Positions 1-11,275 of a DNA stretch of 64,000 bases are shown piece by piece. The notes beneath the pieces were generated by a model. It worked only from the letters and a program-made list of their open reading frames with translations, was not told the DNA's origin and searched no databases. Position numbers and translations under genes: made by a program. Source of the stretch: Stereum hirsutum FP-91666 SS1 (taxonomy: Eukaryota; Basidiomycota; Agaricomycetes; Russulales; Stereaceae); NCBI RefSeq assembly GCF_000264905.1, contig NW_006763132.1:2268719-2332718 (forward strand), in the 5' to 3' direction. The stretch's first letter is position 1; each line of letters opens with the position of its first letter.

Positions 1-238
1 ATCTTTTCTGGGCTTCCAACTACTATTCGACAAGTTTGCTTCCCTCTCGAGTTCTGGGTCTAATTCCTTGCCAGGTTGTACATCCTTGTGAGCTGACCTT
101 TCTCATTATGTTAACGAACACGATCTGGTGTAGCTAGGAGTCGTTGCTGGGTTTGAACCCTTTCCTATCCTGCACTACCCCTACTAATCGCAGTCGCTTT
201 GACTGGGCCATAATAGCAGCGGGCGTCTAATTTAGATC

Positions 239-1688
239 ATGGCTCCTGCCACTCGTCTTGCTGCTCTCGCTGCTCTGCTGGTAAGTACAGACCCATACTT
301 CTCCAACTGATAAATTATCTCAGATATCAAATGCACCTGATGTACAGGGATTCTTTGTGTGGCGTAACGGACACTCCGTCAAGTTCCTCTTCCAAAGCAA
401 TGATCTTCCGATCGCCTACTTTTCCGGCGGATCTCATGAAACTGGGTGCTCAATCGTCAAGGATGAAGTACGGAACGAGCTCAGGTACTGCGAAGACGAG
501 ACGTTTTGGGACCTCGTGAATCCCCTATCTGGAACATTGGAGGACAGACTCTTGATCCTCAGTTGTGATCCGGGGAGAAAACAGTGGAACACTGTCATGG
601 GTCCGTTGAAGAATCCGGACCCGCATGGCGCACTTTGGGTGTATCCCACGCGCAGTGCTCGTGTATCCGAGTCTAAACCCAGGAAAATCGAGTTCAAAGG
701 ATACCCTGATGGTCATGACTTTCATCCGTTGGGGGTAGAGGTCTACCCTGCGACTTCACCGAAAGACGAATCGTACATGTACGTGGTCAATCATGGGCGA
801 GCGAAGACGACGATCGAGCAGTTCACCATGTCGTGGTCGGATCCCACCGTCGCCACACACGTCCGCACGCTATCCTCGCCCCACTTCGTCTCCCCGAACA
901 GCATCGCACTCACCTCACCGACATCATTCTACGTGACGAACGACCATTACTTCACTCGAAGACTTCCCGGCTTCCTCGGGAAGACGCTTCCACTGATCGA
1001 GACGGTCCTCGGACTTCCACTTTCCTGGGTCGCTCATGTCTCAATCATCGGAACAGCTGAAGACTCGGCCTTCACCGTCGAACACAAAGTCGCAGCGAGC
1101 AACCTCGCATTCGCTAATGGTATCTCTATATCTTCCTCAGGCTCTACAGTCGCCGTCGCCACCACCGCTCTGGGTGAAGTCCTACTTTACACCCGCGACG
1201 TCGCCACGAACGGCCTAACCTACTCCTCCCGGATCCCTGTCCCATTCTACCCCGACAATGTCGCATTCTCGCATTCTCACTCTCGGACTCCAGCTGGAGC
1301 AGAAGACGTACCCATTATAACGGGACATCCGGACTTTCCGGCTCTTATCAGAGTGGCGGAAAGCGTTACAGGCGCCGTTGCGCCTTCCTGGGTTCTATCG
1401 CTCACCCCGACTCCTCAACCCGAGATCATATTGCCCTCTTCTCCAGGGTCAATCGTGGCGCCGAAAGAGTATGATATGGAGGCGCCGTTGTCGGCGAGTA
1501 AAAAGGCGAGGGGAGTGAGCAGTCATGTAGCGAGGACGATGTATCAAAGCAACGGAACAGGATTTAGTGGGAGTACGACAGGGCTATGGGACGCGTTGGC
1601 GGATGGGGATGGGAAGACAAAGGTGAAAGGGAAGTTGTATGTGACAGGGCTCTATCATGAGGGATTTATGATTTGTGTTGAGACTTAG
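239..1688 (+). CDS. Paraoxonase/arylesterase-like beta-propeller protein (copy 1)
   Basis: Two exons. Exon 1 (239-280) encodes a 14-residue hydrophobic leader starting MAPATRLAALAALL. The intron is 281-347 (GTAAGT...ACAG). Exon 2 (348-1688) is open to the stop, giving 460 aa. The protein follows the animal PON fold: CED near residue 63 (Ca ligands E53/D54 in PON1), VVNH (His134 region), YVTNDHYF (N168 region), FANGIS (N224 region), PDNVAF (D269/N270 region) and a C-terminal KGKLYVTGLYHEG block. It is expected to be a Ca-dependent lactonase/arylesterase held at a membrane by its uncleaved N-terminal helix, as in PON1. The usual catalytic His115 position reads Leu (FHPLG). The copy at 60078-61532 has the same length and intron position. 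The family call is firm; the substrate is unknown. Confidence 0.88.
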
Positions 1689-2028
1689 TGCATTGGGTCT
1701 GAAGGCTTGGTCTGGATCATTGTTCGCCAGGTCCTATGAAGTATCTTTGTGTCTGTTCCGCGCATTTCCTATCTATCTTCTGTTATCTACCTGTACAATT
1801 TTTTGCCTCCAGTACGAAGTATTTATGACAACGTAGGGATACGGGCAAGGAAGTATCCGTAGTATGGACATTTGCGCGTGCATTCAGACTTTGATTTCGC
1901 TCGCATTTTGACATAAGTGGTCCACGAGAGCGTGGATAAAGGAGAGTTGAGCACAAACACAACGAGCGTACAAACTGGAGCGCCCCCGAAAATCTATATT
2001 CTATACGCAAAATGTAAGAAGACCCCTC

Positions 2029-4559
2029 TCAGTCTACCCTCCTCTGGGCCTTCGGAATCAAAGCCCACAACCCCACCATCAGGATCATCATAGATATCAA
2101 CCTACATCCAAAACGTATCCATACATCGAGGTCAGCAATTAGGTGGACCACGGCATCGGACTGGGGATAGTATTTGTACTCACAACGGCTGCAGCGAGAC
2201 TATTCCATACTTCGCCGCCAACAAACCTGTAACGAAGGGCAACGCCGCACTACCAGCCTGCCCAATGCCCACAATCCATCCCAAAGAGCCTGTGAGCAAC
2301 CAGCGCGGGAGGACGTCCTTGGCGTAGTTTACAAGGATGGGATACATGGGGCCCAAGAGCACACCGATTAAGGAGACCGCTACGGCGTTTTCTATCAAAG
2401 AAGGAACGGCCCACACAGTTGCTTCGAGTCTAGAGCAGCGCAATAACGGTAGAAGGATGGATGAGAGGGGAATACAAAGCTTCGCATGAATTATATAGAA
2501 ACGTACGCGATACAGATGACTGAGTAGATGAAGAGAGCGCGGCGTTCCCCAATCTGGATAGGGTGTGAGGGGTTATTCGTAACAAGCGAGTTCTCCACTG
2601 GCTTACCTTCTGGTTGATCCAGACTAGGCCCAATCTTCCAGCCGCCAAGCCTAGATACCACCTCAATTCAGTCACTGTGCTATTACATTTAATAGCGTAG
2701 GAGACCTACCTCCAAAGAATCCAGAGGAAATGTAGCCGGCATTTGGTCCACCCTGACGCTCGCGGATGATGAACGTGACAATCCAACCTGGCCATGGGTG
2801 GTAATGAGTCCTAATGCTTGCAATCCGAACTCCTAAGGCTGCGACCGACCTCCCACGGTGACCTCTACCCCAATGTAGATGATACTGAACATGGCCATAT
2901 AATGGACGATCCTGGACGTGAAGATCTGCTTGAACTTGCTTTCGCGGGCGACTCCAGCTTGGACCACCTGGACCTCCCCGGGTTCCTCGCCTTCCTCGAC
3001 CAACACCTCTGTATAAAAGGCCAAGAGACTGTTATTCAGCACGCCTATGATAATGAGGTGTCAGTATCAAACATGAAACCGACCATCGAGTAGTCTGCCC
3101 CGGAAGACGGCCACCAACACAAGAATATTCAAGATGGCGAATCCCAGAGAGATGATAAAGTGGTAGGACCAGTGGGTCGCGGTTGAGAAATAAGTAGAAG
3201 CGAGAGGAGCTGTGAAAGCGCCGATACCTACACAGGACGCCGTCGAAGGTCAATACACTTAGAAAGAAAAGCTTGTCAGGAGATTGAGGATGACCACAAC
3301 ATACCATAAGATCCATGCAGAAGCCCGAGCTTTTTCGCCGTGTTTTTCTTCAGACTCCCAGCATAACCATTCATACCAGCATTCTGGGATGGTATCAGTC
3401 CCCACCGTCGAGACGAAGAAGACGACGGCTGAGGCGAACCTGAATGGCGACACCAAATCCTGCGAGGAAGTAGGCGACGACCCTTACGGCAAATGGGCCT
3501 TCCGGAATTTGCATGGCGTAGGTGATAGCTTGGGCAACGGCACCTAGGGTGAGAATACATCAGACCAATAGTTGGCGATTTCCATTTACGACACCACTCA
3601 CCTAGGACCATGACCTTGTAAAGGCACCACGTATCAGCTCTCTGTTCATGTCAAACAAATTCTTCAACGACTCACCTTGCCAAATCCAAGCTTGTCGCTC
3701 AGATAGACGTTTGCTGTGGCACCGAAAATGAAACCCTACGATAGCATTGGTATAATCAACTTCCCGTCAAAACAAATGTGGGCCATCTCTACTTACAAAG
3801 CAGTTCACGACGAAGATCATGGACACCACCACGAAACCAATCTACATTGATCATGAAGAAAATGCTCCGGTCAGATATATCGACCGGTGCAGGACACAGC
3901 GGGAATGACGTGGGTCGCACGTTGTAGTACTCCTGAATTCGAGGCAGCAGTGGCCCAATGGTTCCATCGTTCCAACCGTTCAGGTAGAAACACCAAGCCA
4001 AGGCCACCATGTGAATCCTTCCATACTTCCTAAACCGAGCTCTCTGCGATGCCGAAGGCTGAGCACCTTCATCCTGTTCGTATGCTAACGAAGGTGCTCT
4101 AGGCGTGGTGGCGCCAGACTGGTCCTTGTCCGCATTGTTGATACCAACCTCTACATCTTCTTTGACAAAGTTTAGTTTTTCGGCTGGAGGACGATGGAAG
4201 TCTGTAAGTTCGTAAGCATGTTGCGAGGCATGCACTTGAGGCTCTATCGGGATGGAACCATGGGAGCTAGGGCCTTGACTGGCTGATTTAGGATGAGGAC
4301 GAGAAAACGCAATCTCGGAGCGTCGACGGATGCGGGTGCTTGGGGCGGAGAGGAAAGGAGGAAGGTCATATGGGCTAGCCACAGATGGCTCGTCACAGTC
4401 AAGAGCAGAATCTCTGGGGGCCGATGCTTGAGTAGTACGAGGCCGCGAAGAAGGATGGTCTTCACCATCCGACTCGACGTCGCTGACGCGGGCTTCACTG
4501 ACGTCCTGCTCTGCATGAGCCTGGAAACTACTATCCACAATACTCAAGATCGTAGCCAT
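2029..4559 (-). CDS. MFS transporter, Bsc6/fucose-permease-like
   Basis: Multi-exon minus-strand gene, start at 4559, stop TGA at 2031-2029. A long hydrophilic, acidic and Ser-rich N-terminus (about 180 aa, cytosolic) precedes the first membrane segment, which carries FYLNGWNDGTIGPLLPRIQ. Spliced exons then give IGFVVVSMIFVVNCF, GFIFGATANVYLSDKLGFGK, a GAVAQAITYAM helix, and the NAGMNGYAGSLKKN...LGLLHGSYGM block, which is typical of fungal Bsc6-like general-substrate MFS proteins. The C-terminal half has GPMYPILVNYAKDVLP and ends LWALIPKAQRRVD. Exons are separated by many 50-70 nt introns. It is predicted to be a plasma-membrane or vacuolar proton-coupled carrier; the substrate cannot be told from sequence. 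Only some internal exon borders were resolved. Confidence 0.85.
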
Positions 4560-5516
4560 TGCAGACGAAGCTCTGAGATATGGTAGAGAAGAGGAGCGGG
4601 GTCAGCGATAGACGATGCGACTCTGATAGGGTGAAGAAGTTTTTATACCTTACAAAGCCCACTGGCACGATGCACAAAGTATGCCAGGGTATGGCCACAT
4701 GAGGCTGGATTCGTTTACGTTCCCAATACTATCATGGTGGTTTATCTGTCCGGACGTGTTCTCCTGACATCGTCTATTGCCGGGCTCCAGGGAAGAAAGG
4801 CCGTGGGCGCTGTCTTTTACGTTGTGTTCCGCTACGATGGCCCAAGCTATCTATTGGCCAGAGACCATGCCCGGGAATCGGGGAGCCAGAACACAATGGT
4901 CGCGTATGTTAGAACGCTCTACCACTGCACAGACAGACTTGTGTTCCTTGTGAGGTTTTGCGATCCGCTAGAGACAGTCAAACGAAAGGTCATTTATGTA
5001 GTAATTAGAAAGCCCAGCGGTGCAGTGTGAAACACAAAAAAATACAGAAGACTCAGACCGCAACAGAACAAAGGTGTACATAGCTTCAGGCCAGGACATA
5101 CGAAATGAAAATAGTTGTTCTCTCAAACTCTGCCGCAAGATTTCCGACGGAAGAGAGGCATTTTGGTCACTATCTCTATGCACTATAGGAGGGTGCTGAT
5201 GGTCTGCAGAATGCGAGAAAGCATCAGCATGATGAATCAAACGTGTGCCAATCTGTCTGGTGTGGGTACAGATGGAGAAGACTGACCTTAGGGACGATTT
5301 GGGTCCTACTACGGCCTGTGTGTCTGTTAAGTTGATCTCAGACACAGAATCGATACATTCGGGCGTATGTGGGGCATACGACGACCGATGTGCTTCCAGC
5401 ATTTCCCAAGGTATGGACTCATTGTCTGCAAGCCACAGCTGCTTCTGGTCAGCGTGAGCACGGGATGACCTCCTGTTCTGTCTCTCTATCACACCACACA
5501 ACTCATCAGTTCGTTC
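4560..5516. other. Intergenic region, possible extra 3' exon
   Basis: No recognisable gene. A minus-strand open stretch (4968-5501, 177 codons, non-repetitive, containing QLWLADNESIPWEMLEAH) could be a further 3' exon of the DUF6535 gene or a small separate gene. A plausible intron (donor near 5555, acceptor near 5494) could join the two, but the phase I read gives a short tail ending at a stop near 5455 instead. The segment just upstream of the MFS start (4560-4733) is probably its promoter. Confidence 0.35.
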
Positions 5517-8447
5517 TCAGCAGATGAACCAGAAAAAATATGTACCTGTAGCCTCAGGTGAGATCCATCGAAATGCTTCTAGGATGCTCAATCTGACCTG
5601 ATCACGATGCCTTTTTGAGGACCAGTGCTTAATGTACCTGGGACTGTCCCGCGAGCCTAGTTGTTCAATCAAGCTCTGCCACTCGTCTGTAGCAAGCCGA
5701 ACCACCTGCCCGTACTTGGACGCACGAAGAGTTTGTATTGCTCGCATGACTGTGGGGAGAGACCAACAAAGGCATGTACAACTTGGATGGTCATTGTGTG
5801 CTTTTGCCTTTCTTCCTTGGGGTAAGTACGAGGATATCGTTGAGTTCAATGGCAGATCAGATACATCAACCTTGTTCAGCAGACTGACAAGGTCACACCA
5901 AAGTTTTAGATATAATTCGCAGTCAGTGTGTGAAGCGCGGTGAGGCTTGGTGATCATGGTGGAGATCACTATTTCACCAATTTCCTTTAACCACCTAAAA
6001 TTGAGACCAAAATTTGGAAAATCGTCGACATATGCGTTCGTAGAAATGAGCCCCTTTGAATTCTGTAAACCCCCGTGGGAGCTTGGGTACACTGGTAGAC
6101 GTACACTCTGGACGAGGACGCACTGGGCACCCTTGATGAGATGACAAATAGGGATACCAACCCCGCGAAGTGGGTCGTCGATAAAGTGACAACAAAATAT
6201 CATCAGTATATCGGACACTCCTTCCAGGCTCGGCATCATCGGGCGGGTGAAGATAGCCTCCACCTCCCGTGGCAAGCCCGTATCGAAACCGGGTCCAGGA
6301 TCATCGAGCCTTGTTTGAAGTCTCGTTTTAAAACAATATTCGTGCAAGAGCTTCTCGAAAGGCCTCAAGTACCCTCGGTCATCGCGAGCAATGTCAGCAT
6401 AATCCTGTCTAATTTTGGAAGAAATGATTCTGCATGACAGTTTCACCAGTGATACGTTCAGTGCGTATAAACGAGGAGCGAGAGCTGATCCTACGGACAA
6501 TCCATAGCTATCAAGAGCTAGTAGTCCGATAACGGGTTGCATTTCATGGTGGGGATATCCTAAGAGCGAGGATACCAGCGACGGCGGACATAGCAAGTTT
6601 CGCATAGAATCCAAGAACGGAGAAGCCCAGAGAATATGAGAGCATGGTTCACCAGTCATCATCAAAGAGTATCGTTGAGCAGACGAAACCAGAAGTTCGA
6701 GCATAAGCATCACATTGTAATCGTCATATCCAAGACCTGGAGGTGAGAGCCATTATAAGGTGTTCTGCGAAACGTTAGAGCAAGAGAAACGGAGGACTTA
6801 CCTCGGTGGGACTTGGTCTGCTCAGAGATAAAACTTGCAGCCGTGACATTACACCTCATACTAGCTTCATGGGACAACATGTATAGAAGTGAGGAGATTC
6901 CATATCGTAGTCTGCTCTCGCGGACACCATTGCGATTGCGAGGTAAGATATCACTATGGTCACCGATAAGAGAAGGAAACGCTGCGACTGCTTGGTCTAA
7001 TAAATCGTCATCATGTAACTGCTGGAGAGTGGCATGAAACGCAGCATATTCATGCGGTTCAAGTAAATTTTCCCAGCTGGAGTCATAAAAATCGAGTGGC
7101 GTTGGAGCTCCGCCAGGGCTCTGTCGGAGTTCGGTGAGGATCATGCCAGACTCTACAGCCGAACCGTCGCAAGAGCGCTTCGAGCGCCAAAAACAGAGGC
7201 CGTTGAGGTATTCAGTCATGGACGAGAGTAAGAGAGGGCCATAAACCACGATTAGTCGCGAGATGGTAGTCTGGAATGGTGAAAGCTCCGGATATGAACA
7301 TCCATGGACAACCGTCCAGACAACGTAAGCACCAACGGAAACAGCAGACACAGATGACAGGACGCCTGCGACGAAGACAGCGTTGAACGGGCTGGAGAGC
7401 GGGATCGCGCTCGACAGCATGTTGTCGAGCAAACCTATCACGAAGAGGGTTACGGGCAGGATGAGCAGCTGGGGGAGCGAGTCGACGGCGGGTGCAAGTA
7501 GTCGTTTGGCTTCGTGCCAGCGACGATGAAGATCACCGAGTTTCTTGTAAGCTTGCTGGTATCGAGAACGCGTGAGCATGCTAACGTATCCTCGACACGT
7601 TACCGCGAGGGCAGCGATCGATATCTGTGATGATAGCTGTCAGTATGGTATATCCCACGAGGAAGTCGAAGTGTAGAATTGGCGCACGCTGATGACCAGG
7701 GCGATAGACCAGTACAGGTTCAGCCGGATGACGCTGGCCTCGGGTTTAAAAGGTGTGGGTTTTGCTATCTGAACCCGTGTTACATCGAGACCGCTGCCTG
7801 CAATGTAGATGTCTGTCAGATTTTGTAACAGTTCGTTAGTTCTGGAGCTCGGGTCCTGAGAAAGCCCCTCCAGCGATTGGACGAAGAAAGTCGTAACGAT
7901 AGCAGAAAAGAGAGCGATCTGAAAGAATGAATGTCAGATAAACGAGGAGTACTCGATGGTGAAGTCGGAACCCACAAAGACGAGCAAGGTATCCAGGGCG
8001 CCGCGCCATCTGTCTACAGTCGGCTGTATGAGCTGCATATGCGCACGAAGGAGGGGCGACCAGGCGCTGGAACTGGTCGCTGGGACGGTTGGAATCGGTT
8101 GCTTTGAGACATCTTGTACGTATCATAAGATATCAAGTAGGGAAAAAGAAGAAAGAGATCCATACCAGCGTGTATCTGCCTCTCGAGCATCTGCTTGAGG
8201 ACCTCTAAGCTTGCCGTCTGAGCCCCGGACCCTTTCTCTTGATTGATAAAGACCTTTTCGAGGAGCTCGGTCTGTTTCGTCAGCAAGCTCTCAATTCCAG
8301 CCAGCAACCTGTGCAGTAATTATCGTTCGTGAATAAGTGGACATATGATATGAAATGAGCAAAGTTTTGATGGCCAGGAGTTTAGAAGAAATACCTGTTT
8401 GACTCCGAATCTCCTGGGACAGCGACAAGGTCTACCTCGGGAGCCAT
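5517..8447 (-). CDS. DUF6535 multi-pass membrane protein
   Basis: Start ATG at 8447-8445 (MAPEVDLVAVPGD...). Exon 2 gives an amphipathic stretch (LLAGIESLLTKQTELLEKVF). After two more introns comes the family hallmark DTLLVF-IALFSAIVTTFFVQSLEGL: the intron removed here starts GTGGGT, and the join restores an unbroken helix. Next are a second helix pair (NLYWSIALVIS / AALAVTCRGYVS), the YKKLGDLHRRWHEAKRLL linker, and a further hydrophobic block with LPQLLILPVTLFVIGLLDN and a typical CSYPELSPFQT. The C-terminal half (about 550 aa) is soluble and alpha-helical. The intron at about 6801-6743 is inferred because the donor GTAAGTCC and acceptor CTCCAG restore frame (LGYDDYN). DUF6535 proteins are expanded in Agaricomycetes and have no known function. 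The 3' end is uncertain (stop at 5517, or splicing to about 5455 or beyond). Confidence 0.8.
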
Positions 8448-9485
8448 TGTACCGCTAGTATTCCTCTGGTTAGCCTCGACCATGAGCAGGAAGCAGCTAC
8501 ACAGACGCAAAGAGGTGAGGGGAAAGGATAAGAGGAATTGCGCTGACAGTTCGGACGGGGTCACCAATCCCGCGGAGTGCAACAACTGATGTACTTGGGC
8601 TGACCCAATTCCCGGGCTCAGGTCTATCAATGTGGCGCGCCACAATGACTTGATCAACGGCGCTCACGAGGTCGCAACTTGCTGGCCCTTTCATTTCGAA
8701 GCTCTCGACCCAGTTTCTGACCCTTCAATTCAGCCCGTCGCCCATGGACGTTAGACACCCGCTTAGATACAATGACAAGAAACAAGACGAAAGCACAAAA
8801 CGTAAACAGTCAAAAGGGAGAACGGCAAAACGACATCATTAAAAACATATCATCGAAGAAAGGGCATAGGACAATAAAACGTCAAAAAGAAAAGAAAAAC
8901 ATAAACGAGACCAAAGGGCTTAGAAACGGAAGGGGAGATTCGCCCGCAGGGCGCACCGCCACAATCTGTGGGAGGAGCAGAATGTGCCGGATAGCTCGGT
9001 GCGGGGAGGACGGTGGATGTACATAGTTTAAAGGGTAAGGGTTCAAATAGCTGGATAGATAGAAGGTGAATAGGCATGTATGTGGTAAAGTCGTCAGAAG
9101 AAAGAAGGAGTATAGTCGTTAGACGTAGAAAGAAGAAGGTAAGGGTGCTCAATCCGACAATAACATACAGACACAGACGAAGGAAATTCGACAAGGACGC
9201 TGAAAAGGTAGCAGTGGCTGATAATATAGCTCCAGGTGGCAGGGAACGATACAGCGTGTGGATCAGGTGACGCTGTATTCGTTCCGTGCGGTGAGCAGTA
9301 TAGAATCACCAAGACAAAACTAGACGGGCCGGACACGGGACACAAGATATCGGCGGAGACGGAGAAAAGGCGATAAACGCAGAACCCAGATAGAGATGGT
9401 GCAGCAGCTGACAGCAAACAAGGACAGCGATATGAGGACGGCGTTTAGGATAGACATGGTGCGACTGAACAGTAGTTGGCAGGCC
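8448..9485. other. Intergenic region with no supported gene
   Basis: About 1 kb between two minus-strand genes: promoter of the DUF6535 gene and 3' UTR of the Bqt4-like gene. Short open frames on both strands have no family resemblance, and 8770-9230 is purine-rich on the plus strand. No RNA gene was seen. Confidence 0.5.
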
Positions 9486-10911
9486 TTAGAACCAGGGGTT
9501 CGGGACAAAGGCTCTGCGGGAACGTGAGAACCAGAGAAGATTAGGAACATCACCCGAAGACGTATGAAGATTGCACTCACAAGAGGCCAAAGACCGTAGC
9601 GAAAGCCGCTGTGCCCCAAACAGCCGATCTCCTCTCTGGGGTCATCTCAATGAACCTCGAAACCCTCCTGTTCGACGCGATCGCCCTTTCTTCCGTCTCC
9701 GGCTCCTTGAAGTCGAACTTCAACGGCGCCTCCACCTCGTCCCTGCCTCTCTTAGTGGCACCACTCGCCTCAGCCGACGGCGCCTCGTCCTGATTCTCCG
9801 TCACCTGCAGCCTTTGTTGCTCGTCCCTTTGTTTCTTCAGATTGGCGATGAGCTCGCGCTGCTCCGCGATGTCCTGTTCGGGATCCGGGCCGGGAACATC
9901 CGGAACGTCTTCGTCCACCGCGGTCTCGTCTGAACCGCCTGAGGTGGTCGGGTCGATGGCAGTGCTGCGAGTCGCCTTGAGAGGCGATTTGGCCGGCTTC
10001 GCGACAAGTGTCTTAGGGAGGGGCGGCTGAGCGGGGCTGGCGGTACGACCTGAGCGACGGGGCGAGGCCACTGAAGAAGCGGTCGTGTTGCGCTGCGCGG
10101 GCGTAGCAGCAGGAGAAGCCTCTCTTCGCACCCTCTTCGCGGGAGTGGGTCCGGGCCCAAACGAAGGCGCGGGGGTCGGCAACTGTTGTTTGACGCCCTT
10201 GGGAGTACCTTCGGGATTGGTCATGCTAATGTTTCCTTGAGCCCTTGAAGACTTCCGGTACTCTACGGCCGGGTCGGGCATGGCGTCTGTGAGCGGTTCG
10301 AGGATGGGAGTCAGGCCGTACGCCTCTCCGATGGTGAGGGAGACCACAGGGCTGACCCAGGTTCCGGCGAAGCGAGCCTTTCCGGAGCGGTTGGTCCCTG
10401 CAGTCTCGAAGTTGGCTTTGGCCCACGCCGCCTCTGCCTTTTCGGCTTCGTCGCTGGCGGTGGGGAACGCTGCGCGGAACATGGTGGTAAGGGATACGGC
10501 ACCGGTGTCGAGGCGACGGAGAATGAAGGCATGGCCTTGGGGCTAAGAGTTATTTGTTAGCTGTGGTTGGTGAAGATGGATGAGACGGATTGAAGTCGTA
10601 CTGTTTGAACCTTCATGCGTGCAACCTATAAGAATGGAGACGTTGTTAATGAGGATCGCGATCACGCGCAAAAGAAGCTAGATAAACGCACGATCGTCCT
10701 CTGATCATCTCTGACTATCTCTTGAAACTTTACGGATGGGACATTTAGGGGATTGACTGCAAAATACAACGAAATGAGCGGACTGTAATTCAACACAGAT
10801 GTAACTAGGCTACGAACGTGATCTAATGTAGGGATTGAGATGTTCGAGAGGCAGCGGTGGGCGTGGGCTGCAATTCTCAATGGACTGGTAAGTCGGGGGA
10901 CGGGACGGCAT
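9486..10911 (-). CDS. Bqt4-like APSES-fold, tail-anchored nuclear envelope protein
   Basis: Start at 10911 (MPSRPPTYQ...). Splicing joins NPLNVPSVKFQEIVRDDQRTI to VARMKVQT and then PQGHAFILRRLDTGAVSLTT, MFRAAFP, a Gly/Trp segment (GTWVSPVVSLTIGEAYGL). Together these form an APSES/KilA-N-like domain of about 120 residues. A Pro/Ser/Ala-rich linker with basic patches (PAKRVRRE, RSGRTASP) follows, then a charged coiled-coil (EQRELIANLKKQRDEQQ). The last intron (donor GTGAGT near 9579) splices to a short exon, so the protein ends AVWGTAAFATVFGLLAFVPNPWF: a single C-terminal membrane helix. An N-terminal APSES fold plus a tail anchor is the layout of fission-yeast Bqt4, which tethers telomeres to the inner nuclear membrane. 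The alternative, an APSES transcription factor, fits the tail anchor poorly. Confidence 0.72.
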
Positions 10912-11275
10912 AGTGTATGAGCGTGCGTGCAGGATGTCAGCGGCGGGATGGGGTGAGCGGGCGAAGGCGAGGGCGAGGCCAGCGCGTGTTCGACCATCCC
11001 CACCGCCGTCAACCTTTCCCACGCTCGGCAGCCTCTCCGTTGACTCGCACGTGCTCACTGCGTACTACGCCACATAGTTTACTCGCCACCGTCTTTGACA
11101 GACAGATAGATTCCAGATAGAACCAAGATGATACAAATATACCAAAGCAGGGAGACCATGAAGTCAAGATAAACGTATACAAAGAACTGAACCAAGGGAC
11201 CACGTCAAGAAAAATAAGACAAGATACGGTAAGATAAAGGAAATAGGCTGGCCAAACAACGAAACGCAAAAGAAT

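Noticed and set aside
10662..11012. Independent small gene upstream of the Bqt4-like gene.
   Set aside because: Its segment NPLNVPSVKFQEIVRDDQRTI splices in frame onto VARMKVQT and is the first part of the APSES-like domain.
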